NCBI GenBank assembly: GCA_907164885.2
Contig: OU015499.1
Coordinates: 145,075,154-145,139,153, forward strand
Direction of reading: 5' to 3'
Origin: Dolomedes plantarius
Taxonomy: Eukaryota > Arthropoda > Arachnida > Araneae > Dolomedidae
DNA: 64,000 bases
Part shown: positions 43,652 to 55,315 of the stretch, one piece after another
Layout of the letters: each line of letters opens with the position of its first letter
How positions within the stretch are numbered: the first letter of the stretch is position 1
Translations under genes and position numbers: made by a program
Notes under the pieces: model-generated
The model's input: the letters and a program-made list of their open reading frames with translations, nothing else
Databases searched by the model: none
Told to the model about the DNA's origin: nothing

Positions 43652-46111
43652 CAGTGGGTGATCGGTTAACGAACAGTTCGGACTGCGAACAATTCAGATA
43701 ACGAACACTTTCACGAAAGATTTTTGTGTTCGGACAGCGAACACATGTTCGGATAACGAACTAAAACAAATTCTACCGAACACCTCTATGACAAAAGGTC
43801 GAAAAAAGTTTCTAGTAGTCCAAGATCAACCAAGGGTTGATTCAATGAGTTTATCTATTAATTCTAATCAAGAGTTCTACAAACGCTACAATTTTAGTTA
43901 TAAACATTTATTTTACATGTATGTACAATCCTTAAAGGAGGTCTACAAATTGCCACAAATCTAAGAGCCATGCTTACATGGAGAAGTTCCATCTAGTCGA
44001 ATTCTAAAAACGGTGGGGGCGCTGCTCGCTACGTCATACATTTCGTCACAACCTCTCGTCGGAGCTCGGAGCACACGAAACGATCACATACTGCGTAGTT
44101 TGCGCCGAGACTTTGTGAATTGTACACGTAACCCTGATATACGCTAGTTGGTTTCTGCCCTTCTGAATTTTTGTATATGTGCTTTTTTGAACACCTTATA
44201 AAAAAATAAATTAAAATAAAAGTAAAAATATTAGAAAATCTGGCAATATTATGAGGCCTAAAAAAGTGGAGTGTCAAGAACTGAGCTCGCCATAAAAACC
44301 AAGCAAGAGATTATAGCCAACGTAGAGAGTGCGCAGACGTTATCTGATGTTGCTAGGCAATATGGCTTGAACAGGTCTACAGTAAGCACAATCTTAGCTA
44401 AGAAAGATATCATCAAGAGGACTCAAGCAGCTAAAGGAGTAACGAAAATCACATCTGAGAAGCAAAGAAGTGCGATGCATGAAAAAATGGAGAGGTTGCT
44501 TTTAGTTTGGATAAACGAAAGGGAAATAAAAGAAGATGTAACTACTATGGTCATCATTCAAGAGAAGGCTAGAGAAATTGAGAAGTTGAAGGAATAAACT
44601 CCAGGTTCGTCATCCGAGAAGTTAGAATTCAAGGCTACCACTGGCTGGTTTGCAAAGTTTAAAAGGAGATCTGGCATTAAACATGTGGTAATGCATGGTG
44701 AGTCTGCTAGTGCAAATAAAGAAGAAACTGAGAAGTTCTGTCTCAAATTTCAAGTATTCGTTGAAAAAGAAGGGTATGGTCCAGAACAAATTTTCAATTG
44801 TGATGAAACAGGTTTGTTTTTGAAGCGCATGCCAAACGTACCTACATCACAAAAGATGAGAAAAGTTTTACTGGGCATAAACCCATGAAAGACCGATTGA
44901 CGTTACTTTTGGGAGCTAACGCTAGTGGTGATATGAAGCTTAAACCACTTCTCGTTTATCACTCTGAGAATCCTAGAGCATTAAAAAAAATTTCATAATC
45001 AAGAAAAGACTGCCAGTGATGTGGGGATAAAATCAGAGGGCATGGGTCACGCAGGTTCTTTTCAAAGAATGGCTGTTTGAAGTTTGTGCTCCCAGCATCA
45101 AGGACTACCTTGAGACCAATGACTTGCCATTGAAAGCACATCTGCTATTGAACAATGTACCAGGACACCCAAAGGACCTTGAAGATAATTTTCTGATAGA
45201 CTTTCCTTGGCTGACAGTTCAGTTTCTTCCTCCGAATACGATTTCGTTGATTCAGCCAATGGATCAGGAGGTTATTGCGGGTTTCAAGAAATCCTACACT
45301 CGCGCGATGTTTCGTCGGTGTTTCGAAGCATGCCAATTATCCTCAACAATGACATTAAAAACGTTTTGGAAAGAAAAATTTGACATTCTTGAAGCTATCC
45401 GTCTCATTCAAAAGGCGTGGTCAGAACTCACTCAACGACAGTTGATGTCTGCTTGGCGAAAACTGTGTCCATCTTGTATTCAGGGAGACGGAGATAATGC
45501 CCCTGAAATTATGAATGAAATTGTGACAATTGCGAAAGATCTGGAATTAGAGGTGAACGAGGATGACTTTGAAGAGCTCATAATGGAACATGAAGATGAC
45601 AGAAGAACTCCTAACGACAGAAGAACTCCAAGAAATCTTCAATGAAGAAACCAGCGAAATGTATCTCCTTCAGAAAAAGAGGAAGACGAAATAGGACCAA
45701 TTTGCTATTAAAGATCGTTTAAAGAAGTGGGAGGATGTCAGAGAAACGGTCTTAGAATGGCACCCAAACCAAGCAGATGTCAGTAGGGTTGGGGATCTCT
45801 ACAACGACAATGCTATTAATCACTTCCGGAAAATTCTGAAGAAGAGAGAAAAGCAATCGACATTGGACAGGTTCTTTAACGACCAATTAACAAAAAAAAT
45901 GATTGATTAATGTGCAAGACTTATTATTTTGGTAAAAAATAAACTTATTAAGAAATTATAAATATTATATCTTTTAATTTAATTTTTAGGGCCTCCAGGA
46001 CGAATTAAAGTCCCATAAAAATATATGGTAAATCGATGATCGGTTAACGAACATTTCGGTTTACGAACATAGTCTTGGAACTGATTATGTTCGTAAACCG
46101 ATCACCCACTG
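43652..46111 (+). mobile_element. Tigger/pogo element in the copia leader
   Basis: 2460 bp, TIRs CAGTGGGTGATCGGTTAACG and near-complement, TA on both sides (43650-43651; 46112-46113). Subterminal GTTCG(G)xxxxCGAAC motifs repeat near each end. It separates the copia PBS from gag. A third distinct Tigger family in this window. Confidence 0.92.
44271..45645 (+). pseudogene. Tigger transposase, several stops, second Asp to Asn
   Basis: HTH_psq/CENP-B region: SRTELAIKTKQEIIANVE, LSDVARQYGLNRSTVSTIL; the start codon is displaced by a frameshift near 44260. Second HTH: KMERLLLVWINER and GWFAKFKRRSGIKHV after a stop at 44595. Catalytic region: [15 protein letters not shown] (first Asp), [14 protein letters not shown], then LLLNNVPGHPKDL where the family has LLIDNAPGHP, so the second Asp is Asn. 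IQPMDQEVIAGFK keeps the third. The acidic tail contains LEVNEDDFEEL. Further frameshifts lie around 44880-45120. Confidence 0.88.
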
Positions 46112-46140
46112 TACTTTTATCAGAGGCACTAGTGAATACA

Positions 46141-49100
46141 ATGATAGCGGGCCAGTCATTAGAAGCAAGCATTGAACAGCTTACCGGTGACAACTATTCA
46201 TCATGGTGTGAAGATGCGAAAGTACTACTGATGGACCGTAACGCATGGAATATAATCACCGGCACAGAGGTTGAACCAGCTAAAGACGCCGACCAGAAGG
46301 AGAGACGAGATTACGCTACTAGAAAGGCGAAAGCGTACACTACGATATATTTTAGTGTTGAAAAGCGTTTTCGACCACTTATATCTGGAACTGATGATGG
46401 CAAGTTGGCTTGGGAAATTCTTCTTAATCACTTTCGTCAAGACTCACGAGCTCGAACGATTGGACTAATGGATAGATTTTTCAGCTGTCTACCTTCGGAG
46501 GGAGAATCCATAGGACTATTCGCCGCTCGATTAAGAAGTATAACGGATCAACTCAAAGATACAGGTAAACCAATTTCTGACTGGTTTTACTCTTTCCAGT
46601 TGATAAGGTTTCTACCCCCTAATTTTTCTGGTATAGTGCAAGCTATATACAGGTGGTCCGACGAAGAATTTAAGCCTGAAAAGGTTCTTTATGAACTGTT
46701 AGCTAAGGAAGCTAGGCTTAAACAGAGTATTATGGATAACGGACTAACAGCACTGCATAGCTCTACATCAAAAACTAAAAATATTAAGGATAAAGATGTA
46801 TTTAGCAAATATCAGAAAAGAAAATGTTTTTTATGTGGAAAGACCGGTCATTTTATGGCTAATTGTAAAGAAAGAATGCTTAAAAATAAGGGAGATAAAA
46901 AGGGGAAGAAGCAACGAGACCAAACATCTAGTTATATTATAGAAACATGCTGCAATGAAAATGAGGAATTAAATAGAGCATGGGTTTTTGATTCTGCCGC
47001 GAGTGCCCATTTTTGTTGTAACAAAAATTTGTTTACATCATTTAAGGCGGTATCTGGTACCTCAATGGCGGTTGCTGTTGATAATATTTTATGTCCAATA
47101 GAAGAGATAGGAACAGTGGAAATGCAGTTTACCCATTTTCGTAATGAAAAGGTTATTTTAAACAATGCCATGTATTCCCCACGGCTAAGGCGTAATTTGT
47201 TATCCGGTTCACTCATTGAAAAACAGGGAGAGTCATTTATCGGAAATGCGGGTAAAATTATAGTACACGCAAAAGACAGAAGAAAAAGTTTCTTTGCACG
47301 TAGAAAGGAAGGGTTATATTACGTTTACCCCAAATATCCTAAAAAGACTATTTCATCCGAAGTTGAAAGTTTGGTAACGTTTAACACAAATGATTTAGAA
47401 TTATGGCACCGTAGGTTTTCTCACGTTAATAGTAAATACATTCTTAACACAATTAAACATAATTCTGTCAAAGGTCTACCAGATATAAAAAATGCAGAAT
47501 TAAACTGCGAGTCCCGTAAATTAGCAAAATCACGCAGAGTATCTTACAATCCTATTAATAAAGTGAGATCTTACAAACCACTTCAATTACTTCACATGGA
47601 TATGTGTGGTCCCCTCCCTACGCAAACGAGAGAAGGATTCAGGTATTTCCTTACAATTTTAGATGATTACAGTAGGAAGGTGACGGTGTATCCCCTCAAA
47701 CAAAAGTCAGATGTATTCGAATGCTTTACAAAATTTCAGAAACGGGCAGAGCGGTTTTTAAACTCGAAAATTTTAAATATACGAACTGATAATGGGCTCG
47801 AATTCATTAATGAAAGATTTGCGAAATTTTTAGATGACCAAGGCATACAGGCAGAGAGATCAAATTTTTAACACTCCAGAACAGAATGGAGTAAGCGAAC
47901 GTTATAATTATACCACCATGAGGCCGGGGGCCGTAGTCGGGTTGGTGTGGCCAACTCCCATGGTATCGGGGTCCGTTGTGAGGATCACGGTTCCTGGTAA
48001 TGGAGAGGGCAACTTTGATTCGCCTGGGGGAGTGGGATCCTCTGAGCGAGTTGATGTAGCACCATCAAGGCTTCGGATGTCACCACTTCCTCGTAGTCCC
48101 GGCTGGTAACCGGGCTGTGGCCTGGTCTCCGGCTGGGGGCATGGGGGCAGGAGTCGGGTTGGTGTGGCGTTTTCCCAGGGCATTGAGGACCGTCGTGAGG
48201 ATCTTGGTGCTTGGTAATGGTGGATGCGAATCTGACTTGTCTGGGGGAGTGGGATCCTCTGAGTGAGTTAGTGTAGCACCTTCAAGGCTTAGGTCGGCGA
48301 CACCTCTGGGTGACCAGTGGTGCGGCCCCAGGGGGTGGGAGTCGGGCGGATGTGGTGTCTACCCAGGGCGAAGGGGACGTTGTGAGGCCCACGGAGTCTG
48401 GTAATGGTAGACATTACTGTGACTCGCCTGAGGGAGTAGATCTCCTGAATGAGCCACTGTAGCATCTTCAAGGCTTTAGCAGTCGAACGACTCCTCATGG
48501 TCCAGCTGGGGCTCGGGCGGCAATCCGGGCTAAGATTGACAAGGGACGCTGGGGCCTGTAGTCTTGCCATATGGCATCTCTCAGGAGCTCCGTTTTGTCC
48601 TAAACTAACACGGACCTGTGTACTCCGCACTTCGTGCGTCGTGGGTGGTTCGATCGCCGATGACGACGAGGTCATTCAGGTTGTACGATGTTGTATGCCC
48701 CAATTGTGGTGGGCCGACGTAAGCTCTTCTACTTATACCGCCATGAACGCAATAAGAACACTTCTTAAAGATAGCGGTCTTAGTAATGGATTTTGGGCTG
48801 AAGCCCTTTTCTGCTTTACTTACGTATGGAACAGGATATGTCATCAAGTAATAAAGAAACCCCATTTGAATTATACGGTGGTCGTAAACCATCAGTTAAA
48901 CATCTAAGAGAATTTGGAGCTACAGCGTTCGTAGGAACCCCAAAACAACTTAGAAATAAATTTGGGATGCAGTCGAAGAAAGGCATATTAGTGGGGTACG
49001 CGATGAGAACCAAAGGTTACCGTATATGGTTGCCCTCAGAGAGGAAGGTCATCGCGACTATTAATGTTAGGATAGAAGAAAAGGGGAAAAGCAGTGGAGA

Positions 49101-51100
49101 CGTACTGGACCATTGTAAACTTAAATATCGGACTACATCAGAAACGGATATTGAATCGGAAGAGGATTTCTGTGTAGCGGAAACTTCGAAACAATGTAAG
49201 CAAAAGATAGAAAGTCCCTCTTGTACCCCTACTGACATTAAAAATAAAAGCGAGGTAGAGGCACCACCCTCTCAGACTTTAGCAGAATCCAAACAAGAAG
49301 TTACATGGGTAAGGTCAGCCATTCCCCGAAGAGATGAAAGTAGAACTGATACATTTTATGAGGTTGATGGAACCGACATGAAACTGAACTGCTACAAACA
49401 AGTCGAGGCCTATTGTAAATCCCATGGTCTAAAGTACGATAATACGAACTTTAGTGGCAAAAACAAATATTCAAGTGTTGTTCCAAAAGAGTCGAATTTA
49501 ACGGATAGCTGACTATCCGATATAAAAATACCATCCAATTTCAATGCCGCACTTAAAGCACATGAAGCAAACAATTGGCTCAATGCCATGAAAAAAGATC
49601 TAAAGGCAATGGAAGAACGAAATGTTTGGGAATTAGTCCCGAAACCTGCTAACGCAAAAATATTAGGAAACAGGTGGGTGTTTACTGTAAAAAACGATGC
49701 GGAAAACAAAGTTGTAAAATTTAAAGCTCGTTTAGTCGCCCAAGGTTTCAATCAACGGCATGGGGAAAGCTATAATGAAGTTTTCAGCCCCGTCGTTAAC
49801 TTTGCAATTATAAGATTTTTCTTTTCGTTATTAGTATCGTTACACCATTGGCTTCATTATAATATAGATATAAAGTGTGCATATTTATATGCTTCCTTAG
49901 ATGACATTATCTACATGCGGCAACCACAAGGTTTTACTAATCCTAATAAGCCGGACCACGTTTGTCTTTTAAAACGGGCTATTTATGGCCTACGCCAAAG
50001 TGGTCGTGAATGGCATTTTACAATTCAAAGCACTCTTGAAAGCCTTAATTTTCGTACATTAGATTGGGTTAACTGTGTCTACACTTATGAAAACAACGTC
50101 GCCTTGTTATTGTATGTTGACGACATTATACTGTTTGGTAGAACTAAAGACTGCATTAATTATGTAATTGAAAAACTCAAACTTAAATTCGAATTAAAAG
50201 TGTTAGGGAAAACCAGGAAGTTGTTAGGTGTTGAATTTGAAGAACATGAAGGCAAGATGTACATTCACCAAACAAGTTACATTGAGAAGGTGTGTAAATC
50301 TTATGCAAAATACCATTATCCCATAACATCATTACCTATAGCTAAAGGCATAATTTTATCAAAAATGCAAGTACCCAATACTGAGCATGAAATTTCTGAA
50401 ATGACAAATTTGCCTTATCGTAATCTCCTCGGATGCTTAGTATTTTTAGCCAGCCGTACGAGACCAGATATAAGCTATACAGTATACAGTGAATATATTA
50501 TCGCAATTCCAATCTAATCCAGGTATGTACCATTGGAATATCTTGCTAAAACTCCTGGGATATGTCAGTCACACCAGAGATCTCAAGTTAGATTTGTCAC
50601 AAGTTGAAAACCTCAGTTTAAGCTGCTATAGCGATGTTGACTTTGCAACTAATCGTGACGATAGGATTTCCATGGGGGGGGGGGGGGGAATGATTTTATT
50701 TATTGATAAAGCTCCAATTTTATGGAAAACTTTTAAGCAAAATTGTGTTTCATTGTCTACAATGGAATCAGAATACGTTTCAGTTACCGAAGCGTCAAAA
50801 GAATTTGTGTGGGTAATTAGAATATTAGATGAGTGCATTAAAATAGATATTATTGGAAGTAAACCATATGAAAAGGTTTTATATTGTGACAACATGGCAG
50901 CTATAGACTTTTCAAATTCCCCAATCGAAAATTCACGCTCTAAACATATTCATGTAAAATATCTCTTTTTGAGAAACTTAATTTATGACAAATTATTTAA
51001 ACTAAAATATGTTAACAGCAAAAGCAATTTTGCTGATATATTTACGAATGCATTACCCAAGGCTGGATTGAAAAGCTTTGTGGATAAAGTCTTTACCTAA
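46141..51100 (+). pseudogene. Copia Gag-Pol polyprotein, disrupted
   Basis: Start at ATG 46141 (MIAGQSLEASIEQL). Gag (UBN2-type, to about 46750), zinc knuckle CFLCGKTGHFMANC, protease WVFDSAASAHFC (DSAAS for the usual DSGAS). GAG-pre-integrase has LWHRRFSHV, but the C-x2-C partner is damaged (NCESRK). Integrase: MDMCGPLPTQ, IRTDNGLEF, then a frameshift near 47866 before TPEQNGVSER. The 811-bp insertion interrupts, and integrase resumes at MNAIRTLLKDSG with a frameshift near 48830. The linker ends at TGA 49510. RT 49520-50510: NRWVFTVKND, YNIDIKCAYLYA, LLLYVDDIILF (YVDD). RNase H from about 50520: YSDVDFATNRDDR, STMESEYVSVTEA, YCDNMAAI. A G15 run (50674-50688) codes poly-Gly in RNase H. RT and protease sites look sound, but the whole is not translatable. 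Confidence 0.92.
47922..48732 (+). mobile_element. GC-rich 811-bp insertion with tandem units and 14-bp TSD
   Basis: Flanked by TTATACC(A/G)CCATGA (47908-47921; 48733-48746), 13 of 14 matching, the TSD size of target-primed retroposons. It contains three diverged tandem units (anchors GTCGGG at 47936, 48153, 48341; GTGGGATCCTCTGA at 48032, 48249, and a variant at 48436), spaced 217 and 188 bp. Near the right end MTTRSFRLYD followed by VVCPNCGGPT could be the start of a zinc-finger-bearing LINE ORF. No poly(A). Composition is far richer in G+C than the surrounding copia. Confidence 0.7.
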
Positions 51101-51682
51101 TATAACATTGAGTACAGGTTTTTAAACTAAATTTTTACATGTTATATTATGTTATTACTATGTATTGTATAGGTTTTTTGGGGGGTTATATATGTTGCAA
51201 CATATGATAACATCTGATAACAAGCATAACTTTTAAGCACTGTCAGATGGTAAATGAACAGTGCAGTATAATATGTAAAGAATTTATTAACTTGTAAATG
51301 TATTCTAAATATGTATAGAATTTACTACAAACTGTGAGATGTTATGCCTATAAGTGTATATATATGACTGTCATTGTTTTTCCGTTTAAATTAATCAAAT
51401 TTCTGTGAATGTCAAGTATTTTTGTACAGAAAACAAATTTAATGATATTTCTGTAAAGGGCTTTGTTTAACCCGAAGTTTGTATTTTGGTACATTATTAA
51501 ATGATTATGTAACCTTACCATGATCAAGTACAAGGAATGTATGTATTTTTAAGTTTCATGTTTTCCAGTTAGTTTAGTTCATAATGCAAGTAGATTCAAA
51601 GACTTGTTTTACGTGAAACTGTAATATACTTGTAAAGTTGGTACAAGTTTTTTTTTTGTAAAGATGTGAGAGGCGGGCCTAT

Positions 51683-52002
51683 TGTTAAACTTTCATTCTT
51701 ATCTCACATCTTATCTTATGACGTCATAGTCTTGCATGACGTGTATACGTTAATTTCTCTTAATGTTACTTTCCTTTCTATCAGTGGCAACACTGACAAT
51801 AACTTGTATTTAAGGAATGCAACATGCAGTCAAGAAAGAGAGTCTGGTCTAGGCTGCCTAGTTATTCTTGCAACTCGATAGTATTCGATTTGTATGTGAG
51901 ATTAGTTAATAAACTTAATTTATGTTCTTTTAAACCTGTGTCCTTACATTTTCACTGAAACTCTGCTAAAGTCTTCGTCTTATTAAAGGCAGGAGACTAT
52001 CA
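51683..52002 (+). repeat. Right LTR of copia
   Basis: 320 bp, TG...CA; carries the same TGACGTCATAGTC motif. Preceded by the polypurine tract GAGAGGCGGGCC. Confidence 0.92.
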
Positions 52003-52029
52003 ACCACTTTGCCTTTCACCACCTCATAT

Positions 52030-52425
52030 CTGCATTATGTTCCCTTACATGTGCTACAAATCCTTTTATAGATCCAGTCTTAGCCGGAGCACCATCTGTG
52101 CAAATACCAAAGCACAAATTCAATGAAATTTTTATTTCTTATAAATACGAATTAATTTCACCGAAAACGTTTTCTCCTCTTGTGAAATCAGCTAATTCAC
52201 CACAACATAAAAATTGGTAAACTATATTATTTTCGTCGTTGTTGCTGCTGCTAATGTCCCCTGATTGGAGATTCCATCCACCAGGTCCTAATAAGCTATT
52301 GGGCTGTCCTTTTATTATTTTCGTGAATGAATTGAACGAATGCAATCAAGTGTGCTTTTCCCGTAATATCAGTTGTTTCGTCTGTTTCTAGAGCAACGTA
52401 AAAAGTCTTGACTTCGATTATGTGT
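52030..52425 (-). pseudogene. hAT transposase fragment (SCAND3/ZBED-like)
   Basis: Minus strand with frame changes: TFYVALETDETTDITGKAHL, FVQFIHE, then ELADFTRGENVFGEINSYL and, shifted, ISLNLCFGICTDGAPAKTG and FVAHVREHNADMRW. The ETDETTDIT and CTDGAPA motifs hold the first two acidic residues of hAT transposases. The remainder (C-terminal half) is absent where the inverted-repeat element begins. Frameshifts near 52135 and 52300. Confidence 0.75.
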
Positions 52426-53061
52426 GGATATTCGCAGTGGCGGCACACTAAAGTGCTGCGGCACAGTAGTTGAGAATCACAGTTGTAGGGATTTGAGGAT
52501 CAAGCCTATTACATCTAGACTCGTGCTTTGGAAAGGGTATTTTATAGCTGGTAAATTCACATGCCGGCGGGAAGTTTTTATTATTACTAAAGGACCGACC
52601 AATGTCACAGCTGGAACTACTAGTTAACCAATTTTCTGATTTGAGAAAAATAATATCTTGAATCCTAATGATATTTTTTATGGATCCCCAAATATCTAGA
52701 AAATGAATCACAATGTGTTTGGAAGATGGTCACGCGTAAGGTTTTTGTATAAGCTGACAACTCCTGTCTCGCGTTAGCTTTCTTAGCCAAAAATGAAATT
52801 CCATCTACCAGCCTAGAGTTTCGGGGCCATTGACAGCCCATCGCCACGTTCCCAGAGTCGCCATTATCGATCATAAAAAAGACCACAAATGACCGACTAA
52901 TAATCTGCATATATATTGAGACCACCCGTTAGATGTTCAATCTTAGTCTAGTAGACAGGAAATTTAATAGCCCGTCAAATAGACTTAGCCGATTACCTTT
53001 TCCCCATAAGTCGGTTTCTTTAAAACGCTGTCATCATCTGTATAACATTATGAACACACAG
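52426..53061. other. Intervening region, no gene seen
   Basis: CAGTGGCGGCACACT at about 52436 resembles a hAT terminus, but no partner or TSD was found. Otherwise unremarkable. Confidence 0.35.
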
Positions 53062-53333
53062 CAATGAGGAATTTGCACGTTATTTTATTTTACATTTATG
53101 ATATAGAAAATAGAAAATATGATCAAAAGCATCTTTTTTTTTGTTTTAGAACTCTTAAAGTTAACATAATTTGTTTTTAAACGCGCACTATTTACTTCGT
53201 CTCAAATACGCAACTTTTCCTACGCGGATACATGTGACGTCATAGTGTACCATAGCGAATTTGTTTACTTCGGTGTTTGGATTTTGTTGCGTAGTTTAAG
53301 TTTGATATCTAGCTTTTTTTCTTTATTTTTAAG

Positions 53334-53441
53334 ATGTCAAAGTGTGTTAAAGCAAATTTTAAATATTGTTTAGTACCTTGCTGCACAAGCACGACTGTAA
53401 ATACACCTGGAAAGCTTTTTTTTAGTGTTCCAAAAGATAAG
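53334..53441 (+). CDS. THAP-type zinc-finger first exon (partial)
   Basis: 36 codons, MSKCVKANFKYCLVPCC then TPGKLFFSVPKDK, ending at a donor AAG/GTAATG in phase 0. The pattern C-x3-C...F-x2-P matches the start of THAP domains, which bind DNA through a C2CH zinc site. The second half of the domain (W, CxxH, AVPTIF) should be on the next exon, which I cannot find in the following 2 kb. An antisense frame overlaps but is judged incidental. THAP domains are common in transposases and in host factors derived from them. Confidence 0.5.
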
Positions 53442-53444
53442 GTA

Positions 53445-53721
53445 ATGAACCGGTCTTCCATTTTATAATATTTAGTGAGAACAGTGTCCTGTCTCTCTAA
53501 AAGTCTAATTTTCTCAACAACTTTGGTTAGAAATGAGCCATCTTGTGGTGTTAAAGGCTCCAAATTATTTTTTACTAAATCTTTCCCTTTAACGAATTTT
53601 ATAGAATTGCCTACACACGAAAGTTTTGATTTCTTCCAGTCACTCGAAACTGACGTCACTGCTGGTTCTTCACTCCTTCTATGAAGCCACATAAGCAAAG
53701 CTACAGCATGTTTACATCCAC
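53445..53721 (-). pseudogene. SWIM-type domain protein, internal exon
   Basis: The acceptor TTTTTTACAG precedes GGCKHAVALLMWLHRRSEEP, the C-x-H half of a SWIM zinc finger plus its conserved extension, then DWKKSKLSCVGNSIKF and QDGSFLTKVVEKIRL. Proteins with this block recur in arthropod genomes, often with a YqaJ-type exonuclease domain (recollection). The CxC half of the finger should be on a preceding exon that is missing between 53722 and 54772; phases (2 out of exon 1, 1 into this one) require it. The frame stays open to 53309 but beyond about 53445 it is antisense to the THAP exon. Confidence 0.55.
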
Positions 53722-54772
53722 CTGTAAAAAATATAATTATAGAAACCCTCAGAAATATTAATATACAATTTAGTTAACAACAATCAAAATATTATCGGTT
53801 AAATTTAAACTAGCATTTAATGCAAAAATGAAAACTATATTCTGAGACTATCATATTTTATTCACTTGAATAATCATTGTAAAATGTTTATTTGCATTAA
53901 AAGTTTGATTTTATGAAAAATGTTTCAAATAAAATGCTGTCATTTCGGACTTTAATTTTCTTCTGTGTTCATTAAATGAATAAACTTTCATCCATAATTG
54001 AAAATCGTTAAACTACCATATTATCTCTATCAGATTAAATTATTTTGAATATACCTGATACATTGAATAACTTCAGAAAAACTAGCATTCTGGATAGCGG
54101 TTTATAAAATGTTTGTTCACAGCAGAGATATGCAATATACAACTCTTAAAGTATATTACATACAGTTACTTGATAATAGCTTTGATGCTGAAACAGTTGT
54201 AAATACTCAGTAAGTGGATCCACATTCAATATTTTTTTAATTTAGCTATAATTGTGGGTTTTAATGTGATACAGATGATTTACCAAATTGTTGCAGCAAA
54301 TAAGAATTTAAAATACAAGTTTTGACATTTTCCACTTAAATAAATATTTAAATATATTTGTAAAAACAACGAGTTTTGTTATGAGTTATTATGTTATGAG
54401 TTCAGATTTATTATAATTCCTTTATCATTTAAAATACACATATTTCCATGATATGAATGCTGAACACATTCGTAAATTTGGTAGCGTTTTTAATTTCTGT
54501 CATATTTTTAATACACAATTAAAAATACTAAATATCCTATAAGAGACACTACTTGTAATGTTGCAGTGCTAATTAATTCTACAAAATTAAACATGTACTA
54601 TGAATGAATAATAATAGAAGCTGTTTATTAAACTTTTAGATTACGCGATTAATTTAATAATATGCATAAACAATGTCTAACTTTAAAGTTTGTGTAAAGA
54701 AAAACGCACGTCAGTGTTCTACAATCTACATTACATAACTAGAATAATAAATGCAAACAAATGTATACATAC

Positions 54773-54906
54773 CTCTGAGCTGTAAATCTTCGTATTTCTG
54801 CTCCCATAAAACTTGGATTATTTCCCAAAAAGGGAAAAACTGCAAATGAATCCATTTTAGGCAGGTTGTCAGATTGCCCTTTTGCAAAACCGGGCAATAA
54901 CGCCAT
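54773..54906 (-). CDS. SWIM-type protein, first exon
   Basis: ATG at 54904-54906: MALLPGFAKGQSDNLPKMD, then FPFLGNNPSFMGAEI and RRFTAQR, ending AG/GTATGTAT (good donor, phase 2). Recognised as the usual N-terminus of the arthropod SWIM/YqaJ-type repetitive proteins (motif of the type F...NxxFxxAExRxxKxxR). It lies 1.05 kb upstream of the SWIM exon on the same strand. Confidence 0.5.
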
Positions 54907-55315
54907 TGTAAACAAAACAGAAATAACAGAAATAAAACTAATAATAAAGACGACGATAGAATATAATTTTTAAAAAAAGGGGAAATAAACAATAGCCACA
55001 GACTAAAATTAGAAAAATTAAACCAAATTAGAAAAAAAAATATGATTTTAAAATGTTAGTTTAAGAGGAGGAAACGTAGAATCTCGCGCTAGAAAATGTA
55101 AACATTGAAGCATGGTAAATAGTGACGTCAGAACCAATCACGTAGCGTTTGAGGTCACATGATTTTTGAACACTTTTCGCTAATTTTAAATTAAAAATTT
55201 TTATTATTTAGATCTATATATACGTTTTAATTGATGTTTTCGAACAATTTGATAACCAATCTTTTAATAAAAAATAGAAATGAGCATTTTCCCCACATGT
55301 GCAAATTCCTCATTG

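Larger units (their letters stand above)
43256..52002 (+). mobile_element. Copia LTR retrotransposon, full structure
   Basis: Identical 5-bp TSD ACCAC (43251-43255; 52003-52007). LTRs 43256-43588 and 51683-52002, both TGTTAAACTTTC...GACTATCA. PBS GGTTATGGGCC right after the left LTR; purine-rich AGAGGCGGGCC just before the right LTR. Gag-pol 46141-51100. About 5.5 kb without a nested Tigger (43652-46111) and an 811-bp insertion (47922-48732). Confidence 0.95.
43023..52029. mobile_element. Small inverted-repeat element split by copia
   Basis: Arms at 43023-43049 (ATATGAGGCGTTGAAAGGCA...) and 52004-52029 are inverted complements with few mismatches. Without copia the unit is about 255 bp, with an internal TGACTTACACCACTTGACTA repeat. 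Probably a MITE; superfamily and TSD unresolved. It adjoins a hAT relic (52030 onward). Confidence 0.5.
53062..55315. mobile_element. TIR-bounded unit with THAP and SWIM-type exons
   Basis: Inverted arms CAATGAGGAATTTGCAC (53062-53078) and exact complement (55299-55315). A second conserved pair lies further in: TGACGTCA with ACCAT then GTTTAC at 53235-53270, and in inverted form at 55085-55130. A THAP-type first exon starts 272 bp inside the left arm on the plus strand. A SWIM-protein first exon starts 409 bp inside the right arm on the minus strand, with a later SWIM exon near the left arm. That resembles a two-gene transposon with opposed genes and internal deletion. TSD not resolved. Confidence 0.5.

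Noticed and set aside
47834..48907. Open frames of 91-152 codons on both strands in the copia insertion
   Set aside because: GC-rich sequence reduces stops; frames shift between tandem units and share no domain. Only the short CPNC-containing start near the right end was kept as a possibility.
53309..53444. Continuation of the SWIM ORF on the minus strand
   Set aside because: It is antisense to a THAP-like exon with a good donor site and carries no conserved motif, so I ended the SWIM exon at about 53445.
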